A DNA stretch of 50,166 bases from Nocardia vaccinii NBRC 15922 (lineage in GTDB: Bacteria; Actinomycetota; Actinomycetes; Mycobacteriales; Mycobacteriaceae): assembly GCF_001613305.1 (NCBI RefSeq), contig NZ_BDCC01000040.1:1-50166 (forward strand). The letters run 5' to 3'. Both the position numbers and the translations under genes were made by a program. The notes under the pieces are model-generated. The model did no database searches and was not told the DNA's origin. It saw nothing but the letters and a program-made list of their open reading frames with translations. Numbering within the stretch: position 1 is the stretch's first letter; each line of letters opens with the position of its first letter. This document shows positions 16,444 to 24,135 of the stretch, in pieces.

Positions 16444-16790
16444 CCGCCGCTGCCACACCCATCGCCGTCGACACCGCCGCGTGGCACCCGCGCGACGGCG
16501 CTGCCCCCAACGCGCAGCGGCTCCTGAGCGGTCCGGGCCTGACCCTGGTGAGCTTCAGTTTCCGCCAGGGCCAGATCCTCGACGAGCACCGCGCGCCGGG
16601 CCCCATCCTCATCCACTGCCTCAGTGGAGCCATCGAACTCGACATCACCACCGACACCGGGACCGAATCTCATCGTCTCGAACCAGGAACCGTTGTCCAC
16701 GTCGCCGCCCGTGCTCCGCACCGCCTCGCCGCGCAGCTGGACTCGGTCGTGCACGTCACCCTGCACCGCAACGTCGAGAGCGCCGGCTGA
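16440..16790 (+). CDS. Cupin-domain protein
   Basis: A 116-aa single-domain cupin whose GTG overlaps the methyltransferase stop by four bases. The sequence alternates short strands as expected for the double-stranded beta-helix: FRQGQILDEHRAPGPILIHC gives the first metal-binding motif (the His in DEH and the later His in LIHC), then LEPGTVVHVAARAPHRLAA gives the second with its conserved His. It could bind Fe or another metal and act as an oxygenase, isomerase or sensor. Coupling with the methyltransferase and the iron box suggests a shared pathway. Confidence 0.85.
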   Translation: MTAAATPIAVDTAAWHPRDGAAPNAQRLLSGPGLTLVSFSFRQGQILDEHRAPGPILIHCLSGAIELDITTDTGTESHRLEPGTVVHVAARAPHRLAAQLDSVVHVTLHRNVESAG

Positions 16791-16982
16791 CAACTTCACC
16801 GGCCTGCGGAAACGATCAGCGGCACAGGGCGTCTCGCCAACGAACGTAGTCGGACGCTGCTGCACCGCGGGCACGACCAGGTACCGCCGCCCGCAATGTC
16901 GACCACGGCCAAGCTGTAGTGCTCGCCGAATGGTTCGAAGGGAATGGACGGACCGGCGTGAGATCGAGTGTCGAACGGTCGG

Positions 16983-17924
16983 TTACCACGATTCGATCAG
17001 CGGTGCACCGTGCTGCTGCCGCTGCCACTCCTCGGTGAGGCGGCCGAGTCGGTCCCGGGCGGCTATGCCACGCACACCTGCGATTTTGTCGCCACGGAGC
17101 TCCAGGATCAACACGCCCACGACACGGTCGTCGAGCACGGCGAGCATGGCCGGACAGCCGTTGACCACCTCGGCGTGGATCGAGGGCGAACCGCCGGCGA
17201 GTCGCCGTTTGGCCGGAGACGGTCTGAAGCCGGTCCGTACCGCGCCGGCGATCCGCTCCGGAGTCGCGTACCGGATCAGCTTCGCGGCCAGCCCCAGCCC
17301 CGCGCCGTCCGAGATGCCCGTCGCGTCCTCGGTCAGCAGCGCTACCAGCCGTTCGGTACGGCCCGAGGCGGCGGCATCGACGAACGCCTCGACGATTCGA
17401 CGCGCGGAGGTATGGTCGATGCCGGTCGCGTGGCCGGCGGCGCCGATTCGACGCCGGGCTCGGTGGATGTGTTGCTGGCTTGCGGACTCGGTGATGCCGA
17501 GAATGTCCGCTATCTCGGCGTGGCTGTACGAAAAGGCTTCGCGCAGTACGTAAACGGCCCGTTCCACCGGCGACAGATGCTCCATGAGGGTCAGCACCGC
17601 CAGGGTCACCGATTCGCGCTGCTCGACGGTCTCGGCCGGGCCCAGCATCGGGTCGCCGTCGAGGAGCGGTTCGGGCATCCAGGCGCCGACCGCCCGCTCG
17701 CGCCGTACCGTCGCCGAACGGAGCCGGTCGAGCGCCAGGTTGGTGACGATCTTGGTCAGCCACGCCTCGGGCACCTCGACATATTCCTGGTCGGCGGCCT
17801 GCCACCGCAGGAACGCGTCCTGCACCGTGTCCTCGGCATCGGCGGCCGAGCCGAGCAGACGGTAGGCGAGCGAGGCCAACCGATTCCGGCTGGCCTCGAA
17901 ACGCGCCACGGTGGCAGTCTCCAT
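16983..17924 (-). CDS. ECF41-family RNA polymerase sigma factor with SnoaL-like C-terminal domain (SigJ-like)
   Basis: A 313-aa sigma factor. Region 2 is at about residues 8-75 (YRLLGSAADAEDTVQDAFLR), region 4 at about 110-160 (LSPVERAVYVLREAFSYSHA, then a helix-turn-helix). A SnoaL-like extension of about 130 aa follows. The ECF41 hallmark between regions 2 and 4 is present as WMPEP at residues 82-86. The C-terminal DGGGK and NPDKL motifs that tune activity are altered here to DGAG and ARDRL. There is no separate anti-sigma gene, as expected for ECF41. It starts 10 nt after the oxidoreductase stop, so the two form an operon, the usual ECF41 partnership. Confidence 0.92.
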   Translation of the reverse strand: METATVARFEASRNRLASLAYRLLGSAADAEDTVQDAFLRWQAADQEYVEVPEAWLTKIVTNLALDRLRSATVRRERAVGAWMPEPLLDGDPMLGPAETVEQRESVTLAVLTLMEHLSPVERAVYVLREAFSYSHAEIADILGITESASQQHIHRARRRIGAAGHATGIDHTSARRIVEAFVDAAASGRTERLVALLTEDATGISDGAGLGLAAKLIRYATPERIAGAVRTGFRPSPAKRRLAGGSPSIHAEVVNGCPAMLAVLDDRVVGVLILELRGDKIAGVRGIAARDRLGRLTEEWQRQQHGAPLIESW

Positions 17925-17934
17925 GAGCGCGACC

Positions 17935-19125
17935 CTATGCGATGGCCACGTCGAGCGTGTGCTCCCGTGGGTTCGCCAACCGGTATCTGTGACTCGGCTT
18001 TCCGAAGGTCGGGCGGCTGACGGCCCAGCCGCTGGTTGCGACGATCGCCGTTTTGACTCGCGCCGCCGACCGGCCACACAGTGCTCCGGGCTTCGAGCGA
18101 GCGTCATCGTCGACCAGCTGGAAGATCGCGTCCTTGCGTCCGAGGCTGATGTGGTTGCCGTAATACATCAGTGCGCGCGTTTCGACCTTGCGCCCGGTCC
18201 GGTCCCCGATGATCGCGGCCACCGCCTGCAGACCGGTGTAGCCCGCCGAAGCGCAGGACATCGGCATCGGCTTGCCGTTGTCGCCGATGACGAAGGCGCT
18301 GTCACCGGCAACGTAGACATCCGGGTGCGAGACCGACCGCATGTGGCGGTCCACAGTGATCTGTCCGTTGGGTTCCACCTCCAAGCCGCTGGCGGCAGCG
18401 ATCGGGTGGACGACGAAGCCGGCGGCCCACACGGTCGCGTCGGAGGCGAGAACGGTGCCGCCGGTGGCGATCGCGGCCGCCTCCTCAACGCGCTCGATGG
18501 TGGTGTGCTCATGGACCGTGATGCCGAACCGGTCGAAGGCACGCTGTAGGTGACGGCGAGCCTTCGTGCCCAGCCAGCCGCCCAGTTCGCCGCTGGTGGC
18601 GAGGCTGACCCGGAGTCCTGGATGGGCCTCGGCGATCTCGGTGGCGGCCTCGATTGCGGTCAGGTTGCCGCCGACCACCAGCACAACTCCCTCTTCGCCC
18701 AGCTCATCAAGGCGTGCGCGCAGGCGCAGCGCGGGCGTCCGCGCGGCCACGTGAAAGGCATGCTCATGGACACCCGGAACGCCGTGGTCGGCGGCGGTGC
18801 TGCCGAGCGCGCAGAGGAGGGTGTCGTATTCGAGCCGGTCGATGCTCGCGCCGTCCGCGACTGTGACAGTCCGATGCTCGACGTCGACGTCGGTTACTCG
18901 CGCCACGCGTAGCCGAATGCCGGTGCCCGCGAATACTTCCGCCAGCGGCCGGTGCGGTAGCTCACGCCCGGCGGCGAGCTGATGCAGGCGCAACCGCTCC
19001 ACGAAATCCGCCTCGGCATTGACGACGGTGACCTCGAAGTCGTCGGGGTGCAGTTGGCGGGCCAGGTATCCGGCGGAGAAGGCTCCGGCGTATCCAGCCC
19101 CGAGGACGACGATGCGGTGCTTCAT
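17935..19125 (-). CDS. FAD-dependent NAD(P)H oxidoreductase, NDH-2-like
   Basis: A 396-aa pyridine nucleotide-disulfide family flavoprotein. The N-terminal FAD fingerprint is IVVLGAGYAGAFSAGYLA, the NAD(P)H fingerprint is VVLVVGGNLTAIEAATEIAE, and the second FAD motif is HPDVYVAGDSAFV. The ATG at 19125 has AGGAG 6 nt upstream. No redox CxxC is present, so it is more like type II NADH dehydrogenases or carotenoid/quinone reductases than a disulfide reductase. The C-terminus lacks an obvious amphipathic membrane helix. It is co-transcribed with the ECF41 sigma factor and is probably its target. A possible ECF promoter and a Crp-like site lie upstream. Confidence 0.9.
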   Translation of the reverse strand: MKHRIVVLGAGYAGAFSAGYLARQLHPDDFEVTVVNAEADFVERLRLHQLAAGRELPHRPLAEVFAGTGIRLRVARVTDVDVEHRTVTVADGASIDRLEYDTLLCALGSTAADHGVPGVHEHAFHVAARTPALRLRARLDELGEEGVVLVVGGNLTAIEAATEIAEAHPGLRVSLATSGELGGWLGTKARRHLQRAFDRFGITVHEHTTIERVEEAAAIATGGTVLASDATVWAAGFVVHPIAAASGLEVEPNGQITVDRHMRSVSHPDVYVAGDSAFVIGDNGKPMPMSCASAGYTGLQAVAAIIGDRTGRKVETRALMYYGNHISLGRKDAIFQLVDDDARSKPGALCGRSAARVKTAIVATSGWAVSRPTFGKPSHRYRLANPREHTLDVAIA

Positions 19126-19157
19126 GGTTCGCTCCTGTCTGGTTCGCGTGCTTCCTG

Positions 19158-19184
19158 AACGAGACAGCCTTCGAACTCCTGACA
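19158..19184 (-). promoter_or_regulatory. Possible ECF41-type promoter
   Basis: The minus strand reads TGTCAGG (19184-19178), 16 bases, then CGTT (19161-19158), 33 bp before the oxidoreductase ATG. It resembles the ECF41 pattern TGTCACA with a CGTC -10, with mismatches in both boxes. ECF41 operons are usually autoregulated, which makes the position plausible. Confidence 0.4.
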
Positions 19185-19193
19185 GCATCAAGC

Positions 19194-19209
19194 GGTGATG
19201 TAGATCACC
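19194..19209. promoter_or_regulatory. Crp-like palindrome GGTGAT-N4-ATCACC
   Basis: A perfect 16-bp inverted repeat containing GTGA-N6-TCAC, the core of Crp/Fnr-family operators. It sits directly upstream of the putative -35 at 19178-19184, a usual place for an activator. Confidence 0.5.
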
Positions 19210-19280
19210 ACTGAGGCCGGCATTGACGGCTAATCGTTCGACTCAGCGCGATGACGTGACGGTGCGGCCCTGGCTGTTCG

Positions 19281-20219
19281 CTACCTGGTGGGGTGGCTGC
19301 GCAGGGCTCGGCCGAACCAGACGAACACCGGCTCCAGATCCGCCACAGGCGGCCAGCTGTTGATGACCGCCACCAACTGCCAATATCGCGTCACTCGAGC
19401 ATCGTTGGCGACCTCCAGCCGCTCGAGCACCCAATACCGCAGGTCACTGTCGTCGGCCCTGCCGAAGGCCTCGGCATAGCGCGCGGTCAGAGTATCGACA
19501 ATGGCCGCCGCTTCGGGTGCATCCGGCGCAATACCTGCGGCCATCGCTCGACCGACCTCCTCGCGCACGGTCTCGGTCAAGTCGTGATGCAACCCGGTGC
19601 TGTCCCCGTCGGCGCGTTGCTCCTGCTGATACTCGGCCATGCGCCGCACCGCTGCCCGGAAATCGTTGTCCTGCACCAGCTGCACGAGTTCCATCCACGC
19701 CTGGACCTGCTCGACGGTGGGATTATCGGGAAGGTCGGGCATGCTGGAGCGCAGCAACTCCACCATGGCCGGATTGGCGTCGACACCGCCGAAGGTGTCA
19801 TCGATGAAGTCATGGATGAAGCGGTGCCGTTCGGCCTGCGTCAGGTTCACCAGTTTGTGCATCAGGTCCATCTCCTGTGGGTTCGATTTCCGGCGCGCGA
19901 CCGCTTGCAACACCGCACGTCGCAGACACAGCACCCGAACCTGCACCTCGAGCGCGGCCGCGTGTGCCGCAGCGACCTCGGCCAGCGAGGTCTCGCGGGC
20001 CAGGATGCGCCGCACCGTGGACAGGTCGATATCCAGTTCGCGCAGTGTCCGGACCAGTTCCAGACGCGCCAGAGCGTCGATGTCGTAGAGGCGGTAGCCA
20101 GCCGGGCTGTGACAGGTCGGCGGGACGATCCCTTTGTCGGAGTAGAACCGAATCGTCTTGACCGTCAAGCCGGTCCGCTCGGCCAGAGCCCCGATCGTGA
20201 AGAGCGTCTCGTCGTCCAT
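19281..20219 (-). CDS. MerR-family transcriptional regulator
   Basis: A 312-aa protein. The N-terminal winged helix-turn-helix (FTIGALAERTGLTVKTIRFY, then PAGYRLYDIDALARLELVRT) is diagnostic of MerR, followed by a coiled-coil helix around residues 70-110. The remaining 200 aa are helical and have no cysteines arranged for metal binding, so it is more likely a drug- or organic-ligand-sensing member of the TipA type than a metal sensor. The ATG is followed closely upstream by a palindromic operator, suggesting autoregulation. The next gene downstream on the same strand is the oxidoreductase, 155 bp away. Confidence 0.9.
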   Translation of the reverse strand: MDDETLFTIGALAERTGLTVKTIRFYSDKGIVPPTCHSPAGYRLYDIDALARLELVRTLRELDIDLSTVRRILARETSLAEVAAAHAAALEVQVRVLCLRRAVLQAVARRKSNPQEMDLMHKLVNLTQAERHRFIHDFIDDTFGGVDANPAMVELLRSSMPDLPDNPTVEQVQAWMELVQLVQDNDFRAAVRRMAEYQQEQRADGDSTGLHHDLTETVREEVGRAMAAGIAPDAPEAAAIVDTLTARYAEAFGRADDSDLRYWVLERLEVANDARVTRYWQLVAVINSWPPVADLEPVFVWFGRALRSHPTR

Positions 20220-20227
20220 GCCCCAAG

Positions 20228-20257
20228 CTTGATGTCTCCCCCTGATGGAGACTCAAG
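20228..20257. promoter_or_regulatory. MerR-type operator
   Basis: GTCTCC (20234-20239) and GGAGAC (20247-20252) form a perfect inverted repeat flanked by CTTGA (20228-20232) and TCAAG (20253-20257). On the minus strand TTGAGT can be a -35 with the long spacer typical of MerR promoters. It lies 9-38 bp upstream of the MerR gene. Confidence 0.6.
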
Positions 20258-20368
20258 TCGACACCCCCGCCTCGCAGTATCAGGCCGCGACCAGCATCGA
20301 CAGTGGATCTCCGCATCGACTGGAGCATTCAGGCCACGAATGTCCACAACCGCCACTTTCCGCCGGGA

Positions 20369-20403
20369 GTCGTGACCTCGGTGAGCCGCACCGAGGTCAC
20401 GAC
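20369..20403. terminator. Perfect 15-bp stem-loop in a non-coding stretch
   Basis: GTCGTGACCTCGGTG (20369-20383) pairs exactly with CACCGAGGTCACGAC (20389-20403) around a 5-nt loop. There is no T-run and no gene clearly ends beside it, so it may be a terminator or attenuator. The rest of 20258-20601 shows no supportable gene. Confidence 0.4.
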
Positions 20404-20601
20404 GGCTTCATCAACGCTGGTGTGGATCACTCTTTGCGAGCCGCCGCGAACGCGAATACGAATCGAATACGATCGACCTCGAAGCCGTGGATAGGGGCGC
20501 ATGGTCACCCGTGGTAATCAGCAGCAATCGTCCGGATGGCTGTTCACCATCGACGTCGTGGTGAGTGGCCGGCACAGCTGCGCGGGGCCGTATTGAGGTC
20601 G

Positions 20602-21228
20602 GTGTGGTATGCGGCCTATGGGTCCAATCTGTCCACGGGGCGGCTGAAGTACTACGTCGAGGGAGGGCGGCCGCCGGGGGCGGCGCGGGTCTATCCAGGT
20701 TTTCGGGATGGGAGGGGCCCGCGTGAGATGCGGGCACTGAGTCTGCCGGGTACGGTGTATTTCGCCTGGGAGAGCCCGGTATGGACAGGTGGGATTGCGT
20801 TCTATTCGCCTCGGGCGCAGGAGGATTGGCCACGCGACGTTGCGGCGTGCGGGTATCTGTTCACGCTCGAGCAGTTCGAGGATCTCGTCGCACAGGAGAT
20901 GTACCGGGAGCCCGGGACGGGAACGCGGATCGATCTGGACGCAGTGCTGCGCGACGGCTCGGTTCGGTTGGGGGACGGTCGCTACGAGACGGTGGTGTGT
21001 CTCGGCGAGCGCGCCGGATATCCGGTGCTGACCTGCACCGCGCCGTGGGATCCGGCGACCGTTGAATTGCGTCGCCCCGCAACGCGATATCTGGAGATAC
21101 TGGCCGGCGGGCTGCGGGAATCGCACGGTTGGACGGCTGAGCGGATCCACGCCTATCTCGCCGGACTGCCCGGTGTCCGGGGACTGTGGGACACCGCCGA
21201 ATTGCGTGCGCTGGTGGTCGGCGAGTAA
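20602..21228 (+). CDS. Gamma-glutamylcyclotransferase-like protein
   Basis: A 208-aa protein starting VWYAAYGSNLSTGRL, which contains the YGSNL substrate-loop signature of the GGCT fold. The protein is longer than the basic ~120-aa fold, with extra C-terminal helices (RYLEILAGGLRESHGWTAER). Related actinobacterial proteins are often misnamed histone deacetylase. I place the GTG start at 20602 with GAGG just upstream; TTG at 20593 and ATG at 20536 are alternatives. The reaction is unproven and the typical catalytic Glu cannot be fixed without an alignment. Confidence 0.75.
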   Translation: MWYAAYGSNLSTGRLKYYVEGGRPPGAARVYPGFRDGRGPREMRALSLPGTVYFAWESPVWTGGIAFYSPRAQEDWPRDVAACGYLFTLEQFEDLVAQEMYREPGTGTRIDLDAVLRDGSVRLGDGRYETVVCLGERAGYPVLTCTAPWDPATVELRRPATRYLEILAGGLRESHGWTAERIHAYLAGLPGVRGLWDTAELRALVVGE

Positions 21229-21330
21229 TCCGGCCGATGCTGCGGCTACCCCTTTCCGGCGCCGGCGATCCGCTGACGGTTCGGGCGAGTGAGCCGGTCC
21301 GGCCGCGGGTGAGCATGGCGGTGCTCGTGC

Positions 21331-21789
21331 TCACACGGGTGCGCACGGCATGGTGACGATGGTGCGCGGGTTCGCCACCTCGGGCCCGTCGAGGTAGGAC
21401 TCCCAGGGGGCGGAGGTCGCCTCGAATCCGCGTTCGGCGAGCCACTTTTCCATGGCCCGGTATGCCTGGTCCACCGTGTCGTATGGCCCGACGTGCATGG
21501 TGCCGGCCAGGCGTCCCCCGGGCAGCACCGTATGGACAACCTCGCCGTCGTCCTCGAATGCCGCGGAGACGGGAAAGCCCGCCTCGACGTCGAAGCCCCC
21601 GTCCGTCTGGGTGTAGCGGGCGAACGGCGGGCCGATCACGGCCACGTGCCGCTCCCTGACCACGCGCATCACCTCCGCGAACGAGGCGCCGAGGAACTCG
21701 GCGATGGCGGGTGCGGCCACATGTCCCCGTCGTACGGCGGCGTCCTGCTCGGGCTGATCGTCGACCACCCCGATGTCGAAATAGGTCAT
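21331..21789 (-). CDS. GyrI-like / AraC effector-binding-domain protein
   Basis: A 152-aa stand-alone ligand-binding domain. The segments VIGPPFARYTQTDGGFDVEAGFPV and LPGGRLAGTMHVGPYDTVDQ follow the GyrI-like small-molecule-binding fold, and AYRAMEKWLAERGFE, then PWESYLDGPEV, completes it. These proteins bind or hydrolyse hydrophobic or cationic compounds and often accompany MerR or AraC regulators. The ATG at 21789 has AAAGGGG upstream at a long spacing. No DNA-binding domain is present. Confidence 0.85.
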   Translation of the reverse strand: MTYFDIGVVDDQPEQDAAVRRGHVAAPAIAEFLGASFAEVMRVVRERHVAVIGPPFARYTQTDGGFDVEAGFPVSAAFEDDGEVVHTVLPGGRLAGTMHVGPYDTVDQAYRAMEKWLAERGFEATSAPWESYLDGPEVANPRTIVTMPCAPV

Positions 21790-21890
21790 GGATCATCGCC
21801 CCTTTCCGGTACGTATCCGGTTTGGTCCGAGGATGCGCCACCTACCCGAATATCAGTAGTGACGAACGTCCTTTCCGCCATCGGGCGCGG

Positions 21891-22865
21891 TCACCTGCCA
21901 CGACCGCGAGGCCACGCATTTCCTCGTCTTCCTAACCCCGCGCTGTCTTCCTGACCCCGCGCTCCGGCTGCGACCTGAACGGCTGCGGCGATGAGGCGGA
22001 AGTTCGCGGCCGCGGAGTGTAGGGCGGCGCGGGCCGCGGCGATGACGGGGTGGTCGCGGTGGCCTCGGCGGTATGCCAAGTGGGTGCGGCGGCGGGTCGG
22101 CAGCGGGGTGAGGTTGACTGCCGGTGGGACGGTCTGGAGGCCCAGTTCGGGGACGAAGGCCACGCCCTGCCCGGCGGCCACCAGGGCCAGGACGGTGCTG
22201 AAATCGTCGGCGTGGTGCCGGATTCGAGGCGTGAAACCGGCTGCCTGGCAGGCTCGTTGGGTCATGGTGTGACAGAGGGTGCCGGGTGTTCCGGCAATCC
22301 AGGTTGAATCACGTTGTGCGGGTAGATGTTCGGCGTTCGATGCGGCGAGATAGACGGTTTCGGTGAGGAATTCCTCGGTGTCCAAACCGGTTTCGGGTTC
22401 GCGGGGAACGTAGTCGTATTCCTGGACCAGGGCGATGTCCAGACTTTGCGCGTGCAGGGCCGAGGGGGCTCCGGCCGGGTCCAGTTCTGTTACGGACAGT
22501 TCCAATCCCGGATGCTCGCGGCTGAGGGTGACCAGGGCGGGAGACAGGATCGCGTGGACCGCGCTCGGGAACGCGCCGATACGAAGCGTACCGGTGAGTT
22601 CGGTTCTGGCTGTGGCCAGTTCGGCGGCGGCCTGTTCCAGGACCGCGAGCACGGTGTCGGCGTGGTCGACCAGACGTAGCGCGGCGGGAGTGAGAGTCAC
22701 ACTGCGGCCGGTACGTTCGAGCAGCGGCACTCCGGCCTGACGCTCGAGAGCGGACAACTGCTGAGAGACCGCGGACGGGGTGTAGGACAGCGCCTCGGCC
22801 ACTCCGGCGATGGTGCCGCGCCGGGCCAACTCGCGCAGTAAGCGTAGTCTTCGCACGTCGAGCAT
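21891..22865 (-). CDS. LysR-family transcriptional regulator
   Basis: A 324-aa regulator divergent from the DapA-family gene. The N-terminal helix-turn-helix is LLRELARRGTIAGVAEALSY, then TPSAVSQQLSALERQAGVPL. The periplasmic-binding-protein-like effector domain covers residues about 90-300. The last 25 residues are basic and low in complexity, and the frame there runs through a 19-bp tandem duplication, so the native C-terminus may have been altered. The likely target is the divergent gene 70 bp away. Confidence 0.92.
   Translation of the reverse strand: MLDVRRLRLLRELARRGTIAGVAEALSYTPSAVSQQLSALERQAGVPLLERTGRSVTLTPAALRLVDHADTVLAVLEQAAAELATARTELTGTLRIGAFPSAVHAILSPALVTLSREHPGLELSVTELDPAGAPSALHAQSLDIALVQEYDYVPREPETGLDTEEFLTETVYLAASNAEHLPAQRDSTWIAGTPGTLCHTMTQRACQAAGFTPRIRHHADDFSTVLALVAAGQGVAFVPELGLQTVPPAVNLTPLPTRRRTHLAYRRGHRDHPVIAAARAALHSAAANFRLIAAAVQVAAGARGQEDSAGLGRRGNAWPRGRGR
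21926..21963. repeat. 19-bp tandem duplication in the 3' end of the LysR gene
   Basis: Two copies (21926-21944 and 21945-21963) of GTCTTCCTRACCCCGCGCT differ at one base. Nineteen is not a multiple of three, so the duplication shifts the frame of the regulator's C-terminus. Confidence 0.85.
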
Positions 22866-22871
22866 CAGTTC

Positions 22872-22877
22872 AGCTTA
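22872..22877 (-). promoter_or_regulatory. Leaderless -10 element of the LysR gene
   Basis: The minus strand reads TAAGCT, 6 nt, then the ATG at 22865. In the same intergenic region TTACGT (22875-22880) and ACGTAA (22904-22909) form an inverted pair that may be LysR half-sites. Confidence 0.45.
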
Positions 22878-22935
22878 CGTTCGCCGCAAGAAATGTGTAA
22901 TAGACGTAATGGATCTATTCCACCAGGCTGGGCTC

Positions 22936-23814
22936 ATGAGACTCACCGGCCTGTTCGTCCCGCTGATCACCCCCTTCACCGCGGCGGGCGAACTCGCCGG
23001 CGACGCGCTGGAGGGCCTGGCCCATCACGTTCTCGACGAGGGCGCGACCGGACTCGTCGCACTCGGCACGACGGGTGAGCCCGCGACCCTCACGTGTGCC
23101 GAACGGCGCAGGGTGTTCGAGATCTGTGCGAGCGTGTGCCGGACTCGCGGCGTCCCGCTGATCGCGGGAGCGGGATCGAATTCGACCGAGGATTCGGTGA
23201 GCGCGCTGGCCGCACTCCCCGCCGAGGTCTCGGCCGCGCTGGTGGTGGTCCCTTATTACACCCGCCCCTCCGAGGACGGCGTGGTGGAACATTTCCGCCG
23301 GATCGCCGCGGCCGCACCGGTTCCCGTGCTGGTATACAACGTCCCCCAGCGCACCGGCCGCCCGCTCGGCGCGCGAACGCTGTGCAGGCTGGCCGAACTG
23401 CCGAACGTCGTCGGATTCAAGCAGGCGGTCGGCGGCATCGACGAGGCCACGATCGGTTTCCTGAGCCGCGTGCGCGGGGAGGTTTCGGTGCTGTCCGGCG
23501 ATGATCTGTTCGCCGCGCCGTTACTGGCTCTCGGCGCGCAGGGAGCCATCTTGGCCTGCGGAAATGTCGCCCCGGCCGGCTATTCGAAACTGATCGGGTC
23601 CTGGCGTGCGGGCTCGATCGAGCGGGCTCGTGATCTGGGAAATCGGCTTGCGCCCCTGGCCTCGGCATTGTTCGCTGAGCCGAATCCCGTTGTGCTCAAA
23701 GCGGTTCTGGCGGCCCAGGGCAGAATTCCGAGTCCGTCGGTACGTCTGCCGCTGCTCGCGGCGAGTGATGCGGCTGTGCATGCCGCTCTGGAGACATACG
23801 ACCTGATCGGGTGA
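22936..23814 (+). CDS. dapA: Dihydrodipicolinate synthase (DapA) family aldolase
   Basis: A 292-aa class I aldolase of the DapA/NAL superfamily. The pyruvate-binding GTTGEPATLT motif, the catalytic Tyr in VPVLVYNVPQRTG and the Schiff-base Lys in NVVGFKQAVGG are all present. It could be a 4-hydroxy-tetrahydrodipicolinate synthase paralogue or act on another pyruvate-derived aldol. The LysR control and absence of other lysine genes favour a specialised role. The ATG at 22936 has little Shine-Dalgarno. It is convergent with the following small gene and they share a hairpin. Confidence 0.85.
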   Translation: MRLTGLFVPLITPFTAAGELAGDALEGLAHHVLDEGATGLVALGTTGEPATLTCAERRRVFEICASVCRTRGVPLIAGAGSNSTEDSVSALAALPAEVSAALVVVPYYTRPSEDGVVEHFRRIAAAAPVPVLVYNVPQRTGRPLGARTLCRLAELPNVVGFKQAVGGIDEATIGFLSRVRGEVSVLSGDDLFAAPLLALGAQGAILACGNVAPAGYSKLIGSWRAGSIERARDLGNRLAPLASALFAEPNPVVLKAVLAAQGRIPSPSVRLPLLAASDAAVHAALETYDLIG

Positions 23815-23851
23815 ATCAACCGGTACTCGGCATGCCTCGAGAAGAGTCGGA

Positions 23852-23873
23852 CGGGCGAGGGTCTACTCGCCCG
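23852..23873. terminator. Bidirectional hairpin between convergent genes
   Basis: CGGGCGAG (23852-23859) pairs perfectly with CTCGCCCG (23866-23873) across 6 nt. It begins 38 nt after the dapA stop and overlaps the stop codon of the small minus-strand gene. Confidence 0.6.
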
Positions 23874-24066
23874 AACCGGCGTCGCCGTCGCGCCGCTGAT
23901 GCGAGATGCGCCAGAGGAATTCTGGGTCGTCATCAGGGCCGATGGCTCGTTTGTGTCGGGAAACCGCACGGCCGGCACCGATACGGTTCGTTTGCTGCGG
24001 TCCGAATGCCTTCCAGCACAGCATCGCAACGGCTACCACTGCGATGAGTGCCAACAGGTACGTCAC
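23863..24066 (-). CDS. Small single-span membrane protein
   Basis: A 67-aa protein. The GTG at 24066 is chosen because AGGAGGTGAGC lies just upstream; a start at 24102 would add 12 residues but lacks a binding site. One N-terminal helix (TYLLALIAVVAVAMLCWKAF) is followed by a basic cytoplasmic tail containing IGPDDDPEFLWRIS. It follows the BldC-like gene on the same strand, so the two may be co-transcribed through the small hairpin at 24108-24121. No function is known. Confidence 0.7.
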   Translation of the reverse strand: MTYLLALIAVVAVAMLCWKAFGPQQTNRIGAGRAVSRHKRAIGPDDDPEFLWRISHQRRDGDAGSGE

Positions 24067-24107
24067 GTCGCTCACCTCCTGTATCGAGGGTAATCCCGTC
24101 AACGTAC

Positions 24108-24121
24108 CTGCGGCACCGCAG
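24108..24121. terminator. Short hairpin after the BldC-like gene
   Basis: CTGCGG and CCGCAG are separated by 2 nt, 15 nt beyond the stop of the BldC-like gene. The stem is short, so it is a weak terminator at best. Confidence 0.3.
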
Positions 24122-24135
24122 ACATCGAAAAGAGG

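Noticed and set aside
20258..20560. Small plus-strand frames between the MerR operator and the GGCT-like gene
   Set aside because: They run through a perfect 15-bp hairpin, have no ribosome-binding site and give no recognisable protein.
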